Source: an uncultured Mycolicibacterium sp.
Lineage (GTDB): Bacteria > Actinomycetota > Actinomycetes > Mycobacteriales > Mycobacteriaceae
Direction: 5' to 3'
Length of the DNA stretch: 40,804 nucleotides
Assembly: GCF_937941905.1 (NCBI RefSeq)
Contig: NZ_CALDGS010000090.1
Coordinates: 1-40,804, forward strand
How positions within the stretch are numbered: the first letter of the stretch is position 1; every line of letters begins with the position of its first letter. Below the pieces are notes generated by a model. That model was given only the letters and a program-made list of their open reading frames with translations. It had not been told where the DNA came from and did no database searches. The position numbers were made by a program, and so were the translations under genes. This document shows, one piece after another, positions 8,094-15,804 of this stretch.

Positions 8094-8468
8094 TTACCTG
8101 GCCTTCTTCTTGCCGGCGATGGTGCGCTTGGGACCCTTGCGGGTGCGCGCGTTGGTCTTGGTCCGCTGGCCGCGCACCGGCAGCCCGCGGCGGTGGCGCA
8201 GGCCCTGGTAGCAGCCGATCTCGATCTTGCGGCGGATGTCCGCCTGCACCTCGCGGCGCAGGTCGCCCTCCACCTTGTAGTGCTCTTCGATGTAATCGCG
8301 CAGCTTGGTCAGCTGCTCGTCGGTCAGATCCTTGGTGCGCAGATCCTTCGAGATCCCGGTCGCCTCGAGGATCTCCCTCGAGCGGGTACGGCCGATGCCG
8401 TAGATGTAGGTCAGCGCGATCTCCATGCGCTTGTCGCGCGGCAGATCGACACCCACGAGACGTGCCAT
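8094..8468 (-). CDS. rpsM: 30S ribosomal protein S13
   Basis: 124 residues starting MARLVGVDLPRDKRMEIALTYIYG, with the helix-hairpin-helix region IGRTRSREILEATGIS and the conserved C-terminal RHRRGLPVRGQRTKTNARTR segment. S13 sits in the 30S head and contacts tRNA and the intersubunit bridge. It is the first gene after the unusually long rpmJ-rpsM gap and is preceded by a GAAGGAA ribosome-binding site. Confidence 0.99.
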   Translation of the reverse strand: MARLVGVDLPRDKRMEIALTYIYGIGRTRSREILEATGISKDLRTKDLTDEQLTKLRDYIEEHYKVEGDLRREVQADIRRKIEIGCYQGLRHRRGLPVRGQRTKTNARTRKGPKRTIAGKKKAR

Positions 8469-8629
8469 CAGGCGGTGTTCCTTCTCATCGCGGAGGTCTG
8501 GTCCCAGTCCGTTCCCGTCCGCGCACGCGCGCCGGGGCCCGGCCTCCGTTCCGGGCGTGCCATGGGCGACTCACGCCGCCCACGGGTACTGGGATGGTTC
8601 CGATTCAGTTGTGCAACAGCGCCGAGCGC
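8469..8629 (-). other. rpmJ-rpsM gap with two hairpins; no gene seen
   Basis: A 161-bp non-coding gap inside the operon. It contains GCCCGG/CCGGGC (8537-8542 with 8551-8556) and a 9-bp stem with one mismatch (8560-8568 with 8577-8585). These could be part of an internal attenuator or a 5' leader for an internal promoter ahead of rpsM. I saw no convincing -10/-35 pair and no ribosomal protein leader motif I recognise. Confidence 0.4.
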
Positions 8630-8743
8630 TCAGCCCTGCCGCTGCTTGTGGCGCGGATCGGAGCAGATCACCATGACCCGCCCATGCCGGCGGATCACCC
8701 TGCACTTGTCGCAAATGGGCTTGACGCTCGGGTTCACCTTCAC
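8630..8743 (-). CDS. rpmJ: 50S ribosomal protein L36
   Basis: A 37-residue protein, typical L36: it begins with a GTG start ([19 protein letters not shown]), and carries the zinc-ribbon ligands Cys-x2-Cys (CDKC), a third Cys in [13 protein letters not shown] and the nearby His. This is the zinc-containing (C+) form. It lies 60 bp downstream of infA. L36 binds 23S rRNA in the large subunit. Confidence 0.97.
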
Positions 8744-8803
8744 GGCTCTTCGATCCTTCTGTGTTGCTCGGTTGACGTGCGCATTCCGCCCGCCACGGGT
8801 TGT

Positions 8804-9025
8804 TTACTTGTACCGGTAAACGATGCGGCCCCGGGACAGGTCGTAGGGGGACAATTCCACCACGACGCGGTCCTCGGGCAGGATGCGGATGTAGTGCTGC
8901 CGCATCTTGCCACTGATGTGGGCAAGCACCTTGTGACCGTTCTCCAGCTCAATGCGGAACATCGCATTGGGCAGGGGCTCGATCACTCGGCCCTCGACCT
9001 CGATGGCACCGTCCTTCTTGGCCAT
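8804..9025 (-). CDS. infA: Translation initiation factor IF-1
   Basis: 73 residues, the canonical length, starting MAKKDGAIEVEGRVIEPLPN and ending RGRIVYRYK. It is a single S1/OB-fold domain that binds the 30S A site during initiation. The frame stays open upstream, but the ATG chosen gives the exact family start and has a GGAGG directly upstream. It is the first gene of the infA-rpmJ-rpsM-rpsK-rpsD-rpoA-rplQ-truA run. Confidence 0.98.
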   Translation of the reverse strand: MAKKDGAIEVEGRVIEPLPNAMFRIELENGHKVLAHISGKMRQHYIRILPEDRVVVELSPYDLSRGRIVYRYK

Positions 9026-9075
9026 ATCCTCCGTCGTCCCTACTCTGGCGCCGTTCGGCACAGCGCCGCTCCGAC

Positions 9076-9081
9076 TACATA
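9076..9081 (-). promoter_or_regulatory. Possible -10 box for infA operon
   Basis: On the minus strand TATGTA lies about 50 bp upstream of the infA ATG. The hexamer 17 nt further upstream (AATTTC) is a poor -35. It is offered as the most promoter-like sequence in the 202-bp non-coding gap 9026-9227, which otherwise shows no gene. Confidence 0.25.
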
Positions 9082-9227
9082 ACGTGAGCCGGAAGTGAGA
9101 AATTCCAGGACAAGGCACGCAGGAGCCGGCGCGGGTGCCGCACCGTTGATCCATACTACTCGCTGGGACGCGATGCCCAAAATCGCGGCGGCCGGATGCC
9201 CTCAGGGTACGCCGGTGCGGGGCCGGA

Positions 9228-9731
9228 TCAGGCCGCGTGCTCGGCGTCGGCCTTGATGGCGGCCAGCGTGGCCGGGATGCCGGCGTGGGCGGCCTCGGTG
9301 CGCGCGGCGATCTCGGCGTCGGCGCGGTCGCCGAACCGCTCCCGGAACCCGGCCAGCCCGGCCGGCAGGAAGTGCCAGTGCTGGGTCAGCCGGGTGCCCG
9401 CCCCCGCCGACTCCCCGGCCGACGCCGGGGCCAGCGGCTCCACGGTGAAGCCCCACCGCACCCAGCCGGTGCCCTCGACCACGACCTCCCAGGCGAACTC
9501 CCGGTCGGGCTCGGCGGCGACCACCCGGCAGCGGGTCTCCCAGGTGCGCTCCGGGGTCTCGTTGCGGCCGGTGAACCAGGCGCCGACCTGCGGGCCGGCC
9601 CCCTCGTCCCACCAGCACGCCTTGCACACCGGGCTCCACCGCCCCATCCGCGTCACGTCCGACACCAGGGCGTAGACCTCGTGCGGGGCGCGGGCGATGT
9701 CGACCGACTCCGAATAGCGGGGTTCACTCAC
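9228..9731 (-). CDS. SRPBCC (START/polyketide cyclase-like) family protein
   Basis: A 167-residue protein from the GTG chosen here. The N-terminal pattern YSESVDIARAPHEVYALVSDVTRMGRWSP is the classic start of SRPBCC ligand-binding folds: a beta strand, then a helix ending in a tryptophan before the Cys/Trp-rich loop. WVRWGFTVEP and TRLTQHWHF fit the later strands. Such proteins bind hydrophobic ligands, and some act as cyclases or hydrolases; the ligand here is unknown. A start 23 codons further upstream is possible in frame but would collide with the divergent promoter of the response-regulator fusion gene. It lies between that gene and infA, on the infA strand. Confidence 0.8.
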   Translation of the reverse strand: MSEPRYSESVDIARAPHEVYALVSDVTRMGRWSPVCKACWWDEGAGPQVGAWFTGRNETPERTWETRCRVVAAEPDREFAWEVVVEGTGWVRWGFTVEPLAPASAGESAGAGTRLTQHWHFLPAGLAGFRERFGDRADAEIAARTEAAHAGIPATLAAIKADAEHAA

Positions 9732-9786
9732 GGCGGGGCAGTCTAGGCGCCCGGGCGTTCGGCGCGCGCCGCCACCCGGTCCGGCG

Positions 9787-9792
9787 CATACT
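9787..9792 (+). promoter_or_regulatory. Possible -10 box of a leaderless transcript
   Basis: CATACT (A at position 2, T at position 6) ends 7 nt before the ATG at 9800, the spacing expected for a leaderless mRNA. The first T of the consensus is missing and no -35 was seen. Confidence 0.35.
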
Positions 9793-9799
9793 GGGGCCA

Positions 9800-11464
9800 A
9801 TGACCGGCCCCTCCCGGCAGTCCCGGAAACCCGTCATCCTCACCGTGGACGACGACCCCGCGGTCTCCCGCGCGGTCGCCCGGGACCTGCGGCGCCGGTA
9901 CGGCGAGCAGCACCGCATCGTGCGGGCCGAATCCGGCCCGGACGCCCTGCACACGCTCGGCGAGCTCAAGCTGCGCGGGGAGGCCGTGGCGGTGCTCGTC
10001 GCCGACTACCGGATGCCGCTGATGAGCGGCATCGAGTTCCTCGAGCAGGCGATGGACCTCTACCCGCTGGCCCGCCGGGTGCTGCTGACCGCCTACGCCG
10101 ACACCCATGCCGCCATCGACGCGATCAACGTCGTCGACCTCGACCACTACCTGCTCAAACCGTGGGACCCGCCGGAGGAGAAGCTCTACCCGGTCCTCGA
10201 CGCGCTGCTGGAGGCCTGGCGCGCCTCCGGCGACCGGGCCGTCCCGCACACCAAGGTGGTCGGCCACCCGTGGAACCGGCGCTCGGCGGAGGTGCGCGAG
10301 TTCCTGGCCCGCAATCGGCTGTCCTACACCTGGTTCCGCGCCGACGAGCCGCGGGGCCGTCGCCTGCTGGAGGCCGCGGGGCTGGACGGGCTGACCCTGC
10401 CGGTGGTGATCGCCGAGGACGGCCGCACCCTGGTCGCCCCGTCGGACGTGGAACTGGCCGGCGTGCTCGGGCTGTCCACCACCCCCTCCGGGGACTTCTA
10501 CGACCTGATCGTCGTGGGCGGCGGGCCGGCCGGGCTGGCGGCGGCGGTCTACGGCGCCTCCGAGGGGCTGCGCACCGTGCTCATCGAACGCACCGCCACC
10601 GGCGGGCAGGCCGGCCAGAGCTCGCGCATCGAGAACTACCTCGGCTTCCCGGACGGGGTGAGCGGCGCGCAGCTGGCCGAGCGGGCCCGCCGGCAGGCCG
10701 AGAAGTTCGGCGCCGAACTGATCACCGCCGCCGAGGCCACCGCCCTGGAGGTGGACGGCGCCGCCCGCCTGGTGCGGCTGTCGGACGGCCGCACCGTCGG
10801 GGCCCGCGCGGTCATCCTGGCCACCGGGGTGTCCTACCGGCAGCTGCCGGCCGAGGGCTGCGCGGCGCTGACCGGCGCCGGGGTGCACTACGGGGCGGCC
10901 ACCGCGATGGCCGACGACTGCGCGGGCGAGACCGTGTTCGTCGTCGGCGGCGCCAATTCGGCCGGCCAGGCGGCGGTGCACCTGGCCCGCGCCGCCGCGG
11001 CGGTGCACATCGTGTGCCGGCGCCCGCTCGAGGAGTCGATGTCGCACTACCTCGTCGAGCAGATCCGGGCCAGCGACCGGATCACCGTCGTGCCGCACAC
11101 GGTGGTGCACGCGGTCCGCGGCGACGGCCGGCTGGAACGGGTCTGCCTGGAGCACCTGCACACCGGCGAACGCACCGAGGTGGCCTGCGCGCGGATGTTC
11201 GTGTTCATCGGCGCCGAACCGCGCACCGACTGGCTCGACGGGGTGGTGGTGCGCGACGACCACGGGTTCATCCTGGCCGGCCCGGACCTGCGCGACGTGT
11301 CGGGCTGGCTGGCGGACCGGCCGCCGCACCACCTGGAGACCAGCGTGCCGGGGGTGTTCGTCGCCGGGGACGTCCGCGCCGGCTCCGCCAAACGGGTGGC
11401 GGCGGCCGTCGGCGAGGGCTCGATGGCGGTGATGCTCGTGCACCGCTATCTGGCGGAAGCCTGA
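9800..11464 (+). CDS. Response regulator receiver fused to glutaredoxin-like and thioredoxin reductase-like domains
   Basis: A 554-residue three-part protein. Residues 11-145 are a CheY-like receiver: acidic pocket VDDDP (17-19), phosphoacceptor Asp69 in VADYRMP, Thr97 and Lys120 (LLKPW). Residues 150-225 resemble a glutaredoxin/thioredoxin fold (VVGHPWNRRSAEVREFL, with a LPVVI strand bearing the usual cis-proline), but the CxxC is replaced by PWNRRS. Residues 233-554 are a pyridine nucleotide-disulfide oxidoreductase: FAD motif VVGGGPAGLAAAVYG, NAD motif VVGGANSAGQAA, and FAD motif GVFVAGDVRAG. The redox CxxC of thioredoxin reductase (expected after GVHY, near residue 365) is absent. So FAD/NAD binding looks intact but disulfide chemistry does not. 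The kinase gene follows after 11 bp and is the likely partner. Confidence 0.88.
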   Translation: MTGPSRQSRKPVILTVDDDPAVSRAVARDLRRRYGEQHRIVRAESGPDALHTLGELKLRGEAVAVLVADYRMPLMSGIEFLEQAMDLYPLARRVLLTAYADTHAAIDAINVVDLDHYLLKPWDPPEEKLYPVLDALLEAWRASGDRAVPHTKVVGHPWNRRSAEVREFLARNRLSYTWFRADEPRGRRLLEAAGLDGLTLPVVIAEDGRTLVAPSDVELAGVLGLSTTPSGDFYDLIVVGGGPAGLAAAVYGASEGLRTVLIERTATGGQAGQSSRIENYLGFPDGVSGAQLAERARRQAEKFGAELITAAEATALEVDGAARLVRLSDGRTVGARAVILATGVSYRQLPAEGCAALTGAGVHYGAATAMADDCAGETVFVVGGANSAGQAAVHLARAAAAVHIVCRRPLEESMSHYLVEQIRASDRITVVPHTVVHAVRGDGRLERVCLEHLHTGERTEVACARMFVFIGAEPRTDWLDGVVVRDDHGFILAGPDLRDVSGWLADRPPHHLETSVPGVFVAGDVRAGSAKRVAAAVGEGSMAVMLVHRYLAEA

Positions 11465-11475
11465 GAGGGGACGAG

Positions 11476-12957
11476 ATGGCCGAGCCGTGCCTGCCCGAGG
11501 AGTTGCGCACCCTGTTTCTGTTCGAGGCGCTCAGCGACGAGCAGCTGCGGATGCTGTGCGAGGCGGGCCGCATCGAGGCGCTGCCGGCCGGCCCGGTGTG
11601 CCGCGAGGGCGAGCCGGCCACCTGCTTCTACGTGCTCATCGACGGCGAACTGGTGATGAGCAAGCGCTCCGGCGACGTCGACATCCAGACCGGCCGCACC
11701 GCCCAGCGCGGGGTGTACTTCGGCGCCTGGTCGGCCTACATCCCCGACGAGGAGCACCGCTACGAGGCCTCGGTGCGGCTGACCCGGCCGTCGCGGGTGT
11801 TCGTGCTCGACGCCGACGACTTCGCCCGGTTCATGCACTCGCAGTTCCCGATGGCGGTGCACCTGCTGGAGGGGCACAAGGTGGGCGGCCGGCGGGAGAA
11901 CCAGCTGCTGGGCCAGCGGGAGAAGCTGATGGCGCTGGGCACCATCACCGCCGGGCTGACCCACCAGCTCAACAACCCGGCCGCCGCCACCGCCCGGGCC
12001 GTCGCCGACCTGCGCGAACACGTCAGCAAGATGCGCTCCAAGCTGGCCATGCTGGCCGGCGGCAGGTTCCGGCCGGAGGCGTTGCAGGTGCTGGTCACCG
12101 TCCAGGAGGAGGTGGCCCAGCAGGTGCCCAAGGCGCGCAGCCAGGACGGGACCGCGCTCGAGCTCGCCGACCGCGAGGAGCGGGTCGGCGGCTGGCTGGA
12201 GGACCGCGGCTTCGCCACCGCCTGGGAGTACGCGCCCACCTTCGTCGAGGCCGGGCTGGACGTGGCCTGGCTGGACCGCATCGCCGCGCAGATCGTCGAC
12301 GCCATGGACGGCGACGGCGCGATGCTGACCAGCGCGCTGGGCTGGCTGAAGTACACCATCGACGCCGAGCTGCGGATGAGCGAGATCGCCGAGGCCAGCG
12401 CCCGGATCTCGGCGCTGCTGGCCGGCGCCAAGCAGTACTCGCAGATGGATCGCGGCGACTACCAGAACGCCGACGTCCACGAGCTGATCTTCTCGACCGT
12501 CCGGACCATCTTCGGCGACCGGGTGGGCAAGGGCAAACCGGTCCGGCTGGTCTGGGAGAAGGACCCGGAACTGCCCGAGATCGCTTGCTACCCGGGCGAT
12601 CTCAACCAGGTGTGGACCAACCTCATCGACAACGCGATCCAGGCGATGGCCGGCCGCGGCACGCTGACCGTGCGCACCGCGACCGAGCCGGACCGGGTGC
12701 GGGTGGAGATCTGCGACGACGGGCCGGGCATCGCCCCCGAGCACCTCGACCGCATCTTCACCCCGTTCTTCACCACCAAACCGGTCGGGCAGGGCACCGG
12801 GCTGGGCCTGGACCTGGCCCGGCGCATCGTCGTCGAGAAACACCACGGCGACATCCGGGTCAGCTCCCGGCCCGGCGACACCCGGTTCGTCGTGACGCTG
12901 CCGCTGGCCGCTCCGGCCCCGGCCGAGGCGTCCGGCGGGGCAACCGGGCCGGAATAG
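11476..12957 (+). CDS. Sensor histidine kinase with N-terminal cyclic nucleotide-binding-like domain
   Basis: A 493-residue soluble kinase without membrane segments. Residues 10-130 have the cyclic nucleotide-binding beta-roll pattern (FEALSDEQLRML, REGEPATCFYVLIDGELV), but the phosphate-binding cassette is replaced by GVYFGAWSAYIPDEE, lacking the usual FGE and Arg, so cAMP binding is doubtful. The H-box is ITAGLTHQLNNPAAA with His163. The ATPase domain has the N-box (NQVWTNLIDNAIQAM), G1 (DDGPGIAP), F-box (FTPFFTTK) and G2 (GTGLGLDLARRIV) motifs, all intact. A GAGAGGGGACG ribosome-binding region precedes the ATG. It directly follows the receiver-oxidoreductase gene, implying a phosphorelay that controls an enzyme-like output rather than DNA binding. 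Confidence 0.88.
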   Translation: MAEPCLPEELRTLFLFEALSDEQLRMLCEAGRIEALPAGPVCREGEPATCFYVLIDGELVMSKRSGDVDIQTGRTAQRGVYFGAWSAYIPDEEHRYEASVRLTRPSRVFVLDADDFARFMHSQFPMAVHLLEGHKVGGRRENQLLGQREKLMALGTITAGLTHQLNNPAAATARAVADLREHVSKMRSKLAMLAGGRFRPEALQVLVTVQEEVAQQVPKARSQDGTALELADREERVGGWLEDRGFATAWEYAPTFVEAGLDVAWLDRIAAQIVDAMDGDGAMLTSALGWLKYTIDAELRMSEIAEASARISALLAGAKQYSQMDRGDYQNADVHELIFSTVRTIFGDRVGKGKPVRLVWEKDPELPEIACYPGDLNQVWTNLIDNAIQAMAGRGTLTVRTATEPDRVRVEICDDGPGIAPEHLDRIFTPFFTTKPVGQGTGLGLDLARRIVVEKHHGDIRVSSRPGDTRFVVTLPLAAPAPAEASGGATGPE

Positions 12958-12986
12958 TCGCGCCGACCGGCCCGGTTGCACCCGGT

Positions 12987-13832
12987 ATGACGAAACCGGA
13001 TCTGGGCGCGTACGGGGTGTTCGGCTTCTACAAGCAGTTCGCCGAGCTGTCCGGCGAACAGCTGCGCGACATCGAGGCGCTGGGCTACGGCGCCCTCTGG
13101 GCCGGTGGGTCGCCGCCGGCCGAGTTGGACTGGGTGGACCCCATCCTGGCCGCGACGACGTCGCTGAAGGTGGCCACCGGCATCGTCAACGTCTGGACCG
13201 CCCCGGCCGAGCAGGTGGCGGCCTCCTACCGCCGCATCGAGCGGGCCCACCCCGGCCGGTTCGTGCTCGGCATCGGCGTCGGGCACCCGGAGGCGCACCA
13301 GGAGTACCGCAGCCCGCTGGCGGTGCTCAACGACTACCTCGACGTGCTCGACGCGCACGGGGTGCCGCGCGAGCGCCGGGTGGTGGCCGCCCTCGGGCCG
13401 AAGGTGCTGCGGCTGTCGGCCGACCGCGCGGCCGGCGCGCACCCCTACCTGACCACACCGGAGCACACCGCCCGGGCCCGCGAGCTGATCGGCCCGGAGG
13501 CACTGCTGGCCCCGGAGCACAAGGTGGTGCCGACCACCGACGCCGAGGCGGCCCGCGCCGTCGGCCGCCGGTTCCTGGACATCTACCTCGGTTTGGCGAA
13601 TTACCGGAACAACTGGAAACGATTGGGCTTCGATGATGAGGATCTGACGAAACCGGGTAGTGATCGGTTTGTCGACGCCGTCGTCGCCCACGGGCCGGTC
13701 GAGGCGATCGCGGCCCGGCTCGCCGAGCACCGCGACGCCGGGGCCGACCACGTGCCGGTGCAGGTGTTGACCGGCACCGACGGACTGGTGCCGGCGCTGA
13801 CCGAGCTGGCCGGGGCACTCGGCCTGGCCTGA
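12987..13832 (+). CDS. LLM class F420-dependent oxidoreductase (copy 1)
   Basis: A 281-residue luciferase-like TIM-barrel protein of the mycobacterial F420-type subgroup that includes Rv3463. Visible features are LGYGALWAGGSPP, the substrate/cofactor-facing ATGIVNVWTAPAEQVA segment, RFVLGIGVGHPE and GPKVLRLSADRAAGAHPYLTTPEHT. These proteins use deazaflavin F420 for hydride transfer on varied substrates; the substrate here is unknown. It starts 29 bp after the histidine kinase and is a close tandem paralogue of the next gene. Codons at about 13591-13675 are distinctly more AT-rich than both the rest of the gene and the equivalent stretch of copy 2. Confidence 0.88.
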   Translation: MTKPDLGAYGVFGFYKQFAELSGEQLRDIEALGYGALWAGGSPPAELDWVDPILAATTSLKVATGIVNVWTAPAEQVAASYRRIERAHPGRFVLGIGVGHPEAHQEYRSPLAVLNDYLDVLDAHGVPRERRVVAALGPKVLRLSADRAAGAHPYLTTPEHTARARELIGPEALLAPEHKVVPTTDAEAARAVGRRFLDIYLGLANYRNNWKRLGFDDEDLTKPGSDRFVDAVVAHGPVEAIAARLAEHRDAGADHVPVQVLTGTDGLVPALTELAGALGLA

Positions 13833-13853
13833 CATGACACGGAAGGGACTGCG

Positions 13854-14711
13854 ATGACCGAGGGAGTGGCGCTCAAGCCCGAGTTCGGCCGGTTCGGGGT
13901 GTGGACCTTCGGGTCGGTGCGCCCGGAGCAGGCGGCCGAGATCGAACGGCTCGGCTACGGCGCGGTGTGGATCGGCGGCTCCCCCAACGCCGACCTGGAG
14001 TCCGTCGAACCGATCCTGGCCGCCACCGAGCGGCTGCAGGTGGCCACCGGGATCGTCAACATCTGGACCGCCCCGGCCGACCAGGTCGCCGACTCCTACC
14101 ACCGCATCGAGCGGGCCTACCCGGGCCGGTTCGTGCTCGGGGTCGGGGTGGGCCACCCCGAGCACACCGCCGAGTACGCCAGCCCCTACGACGCGCTGGT
14201 GGGCTACCTGGACGCGCTGGACGCCGCCGGGGTGCCCAACAGCCGCCGGCTGCTGGCCGCGCTGGGGCCGAAGGTGCTCAAGCTGGCGGCGGCCCGCACC
14301 GCCGGCGCGCACCCGTACCTGACCACGCCGGAGCACACCGCCCGGGCCCGCGAGCTGGTCGGCCCGTCGGTGTTCCTGGCGCCGGAGCACAAGGTGGTGC
14401 TGTCCACCGACGCCGAGGCGGCCCGCGCGGTGGGGCGCCAGGCGGTGGACTTCTACCTCGGGCTGAGCAACTACCTGAACAACTGGAAGCGGCTCGGGTT
14501 CACCGACGCCGACGTGGCCCGGCCGGGCAGCGACCGGCTGATCGACGCGGTGGTCGCCCACGGCACCGCCGAGCAGATCGCCGGCCGGCTGACCGAGCAT
14601 CTCGACCGCGGCGCCGATCACGTGTGCATCCAGGTGCTCGGCGGCTGGGAGCAGCTGCTGCCCACGCTCACCGCCCTGGCCGGCCCGCTGGGCCTGCAGC
14701 CCCGCGCGTAG
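13854..14711 (+). CDS. LLM class F420-dependent oxidoreductase (copy 2)
   Basis: A 285-residue paralogue of the preceding gene with the same landmarks: LGYGAVWIGGSPN, VATGIVNIWTAPADQVADSY, RFVLGVGVGHPEHTAEY and AGAHPYLTTPEHTARARELVG. The size and the position immediately upstream of rmlB match Rv3463 of M. tuberculosis, where only one copy is present at this locus, so a local duplication is likely. A ribosome-binding site (GGAAGGGA) lies 6 nt before the ATG, and the gap to copy 1 is 21 bp, so the two are probably co-transcribed. Confidence 0.9.
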   Translation: MTEGVALKPEFGRFGVWTFGSVRPEQAAEIERLGYGAVWIGGSPNADLESVEPILAATERLQVATGIVNIWTAPADQVADSYHRIERAYPGRFVLGVGVGHPEHTAEYASPYDALVGYLDALDAAGVPNSRRLLAALGPKVLKLAAARTAGAHPYLTTPEHTARARELVGPSVFLAPEHKVVLSTDAEAARAVGRQAVDFYLGLSNYLNNWKRLGFTDADVARPGSDRLIDAVVAHGTAEQIAGRLTEHLDRGADHVCIQVLGGWEQLLPTLTALAGPLGLQPRA

Positions 14712-14775
14712 CGCCCACCCCCACCGCGCCCAAACGCGCAAACGGGCGGAAAAGTGCGAGAAGATCCCGCCAGAA

Positions 14776-14801
14776 CGTCGATCTCGACGCGCCGTTAGGG
14801 T
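14776..14801 (+). promoter_or_regulatory. rmlB promoter: -10 TAGGGT with an upstream dyad
   Basis: TAGGGT (14796-14801) fits TANNNT and ends 7 nt before the rmlB ATG at 14809, which implies a leaderless mRNA. Just upstream, CGTCGATCTCGACG (14776-14789) is a perfect 6-bp-arm palindrome overlapping the expected -35 position, so it may be a regulator site. No good -35 hexamer is visible. Confidence 0.45.
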
Positions 14802-14808
14802 GCACAGC

Positions 14809-15804
14809 ATGCGGTTGCTGGTCACCGGGGGCGCCGGCTTCATCGGCGCCAACTTCGTGCACGCCACCGTGCGCGAGCGGCCCGACGTCGCGGTCACCGT
14901 GCTGGACGCCCTGACCTACGCCGGCAGCCGGCAGTCGCTGGCACCGGTGGCCGACGCCGTCCGCCTGGTCGAGGGCGACGTCACCGACGCCGCGCTGGTG
15001 GACCGGTTGGTGGCCGAGTCCGACGCCGTGGTGCACTTCGCCGCCGAGACCCATGTCGACAACGCGCTGGCCGATCCGGCGCCGTTCGTGCACAGCAATG
15101 TCGTCGGCACCTTCACCGTGCTGGAGGCGGTGCGCCGGCACCGGGTGCGGCTGCACCACGTCTCCACCGACGAGGTCTACGGCGACCTGCCGCTGGAGGG
15201 CCCCGAGCGGTTCACCGAGGCCACCCCGTACAACCCGTCGAGCCCGTACTCGGCGACCAAGGCCGGCAGCGACCTGCTGGTGCGCGCCTGGGTGCGGTCC
15301 TACGGGGTGGCCGCCACCATCTCGAACTGCTCCAACAACTACGGCCCGTACCAGCACGTGGAGAAGTTCATCCCGCGCCAGATCACCAACGTGCTGACCG
15401 GCCGGCGGCCCAAGCTGTACGGCACCGGCGCCAATGTGCGCGACTGGATCCACGTCGACGACCACAACGCCGCGGTGTGGCGCATCCTCACCGCCGGCGT
15501 CCCCGGCCGCACCTACCTCATCGGGGCTGCCGGGGAGCGGTCCAACCTCGTTGTGCTGCAGACGATCCTGCGGTTGATGGGGCGCGACCCGGACGACTTC
15601 GACCGGGTGCCGGACCGGGCCGGCCACGACCTGCGCTACGCCATCGACCCCACCCCGCTGCAGCGCGAACTGGGCTGGCGGCCCAGGCACACCGACTTCG
15701 AGGCCGGCCTCGCCGCGACCATCGAGTGGTACCGCGCGAACGAGGCCTGGTGGGCCCCGCTCAAGGACGCCGCCGAGGCCGCCTACGCGGAGCGCGGCCG
15801 GTGA
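14809..15804 (+). CDS. rmlB: dTDP-glucose 4,6-dehydratase
   Basis: 331 residues, the same length as M. tuberculosis RmlB. It is an extended short-chain dehydrogenase: the NAD motif TGGAGFIGANFVH is at the start, the catalytic segment HVSTDEVYGDL carries the Thr-Asp-Glu triad, and SSPYSATKAGSDL gives the YxxxK pair. NCSNNYGPYQ and the sugar-nucleotide region KFIPRQITNVL are also typical. The enzyme makes dTDP-4-keto-6-deoxyglucose for dTDP-L-rhamnose, which links mycobacterial arabinogalactan to peptidoglycan. The ATG chosen has a leaderless promoter; a GTG nine bases upstream is in frame but falls inside the promoter. Its stop overlaps the rmlC start by 4 bp. Confidence 0.97.
   Translation: MRLLVTGGAGFIGANFVHATVRERPDVAVTVLDALTYAGSRQSLAPVADAVRLVEGDVTDAALVDRLVAESDAVVHFAAETHVDNALADPAPFVHSNVVGTFTVLEAVRRHRVRLHHVSTDEVYGDLPLEGPERFTEATPYNPSSPYSATKAGSDLLVRAWVRSYGVAATISNCSNNYGPYQHVEKFIPRQITNVLTGRRPKLYGTGANVRDWIHVDDHNAAVWRILTAGVPGRTYLIGAAGERSNLVVLQTILRLMGRDPDDFDRVPDRAGHDLRYAIDPTPLQRELGWRPRHTDFEAGLAATIEWYRANEAWWAPLKDAAEAAYAERGR

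Noticed and set aside
5796..8819. A 1007-codon open frame on the plus strand across the ribosomal protein genes
   Set aside because: It lies antisense to rplQ, rpoA, rpsD, rpsK and rpsM, which are certain; the composition is that of a high-GC shadow frame and no domain is recognisable.
11476..11870. Calling the kinase cAMP-regulated
   Set aside because: The phosphate-binding cassette residues needed for cyclic nucleotide binding are not seen.
12588..14897. A 769-codon minus-strand frame opposite the LLM oxidoreductases
   Set aside because: Antisense shadow of two clear enzymes; no start signal or motif.
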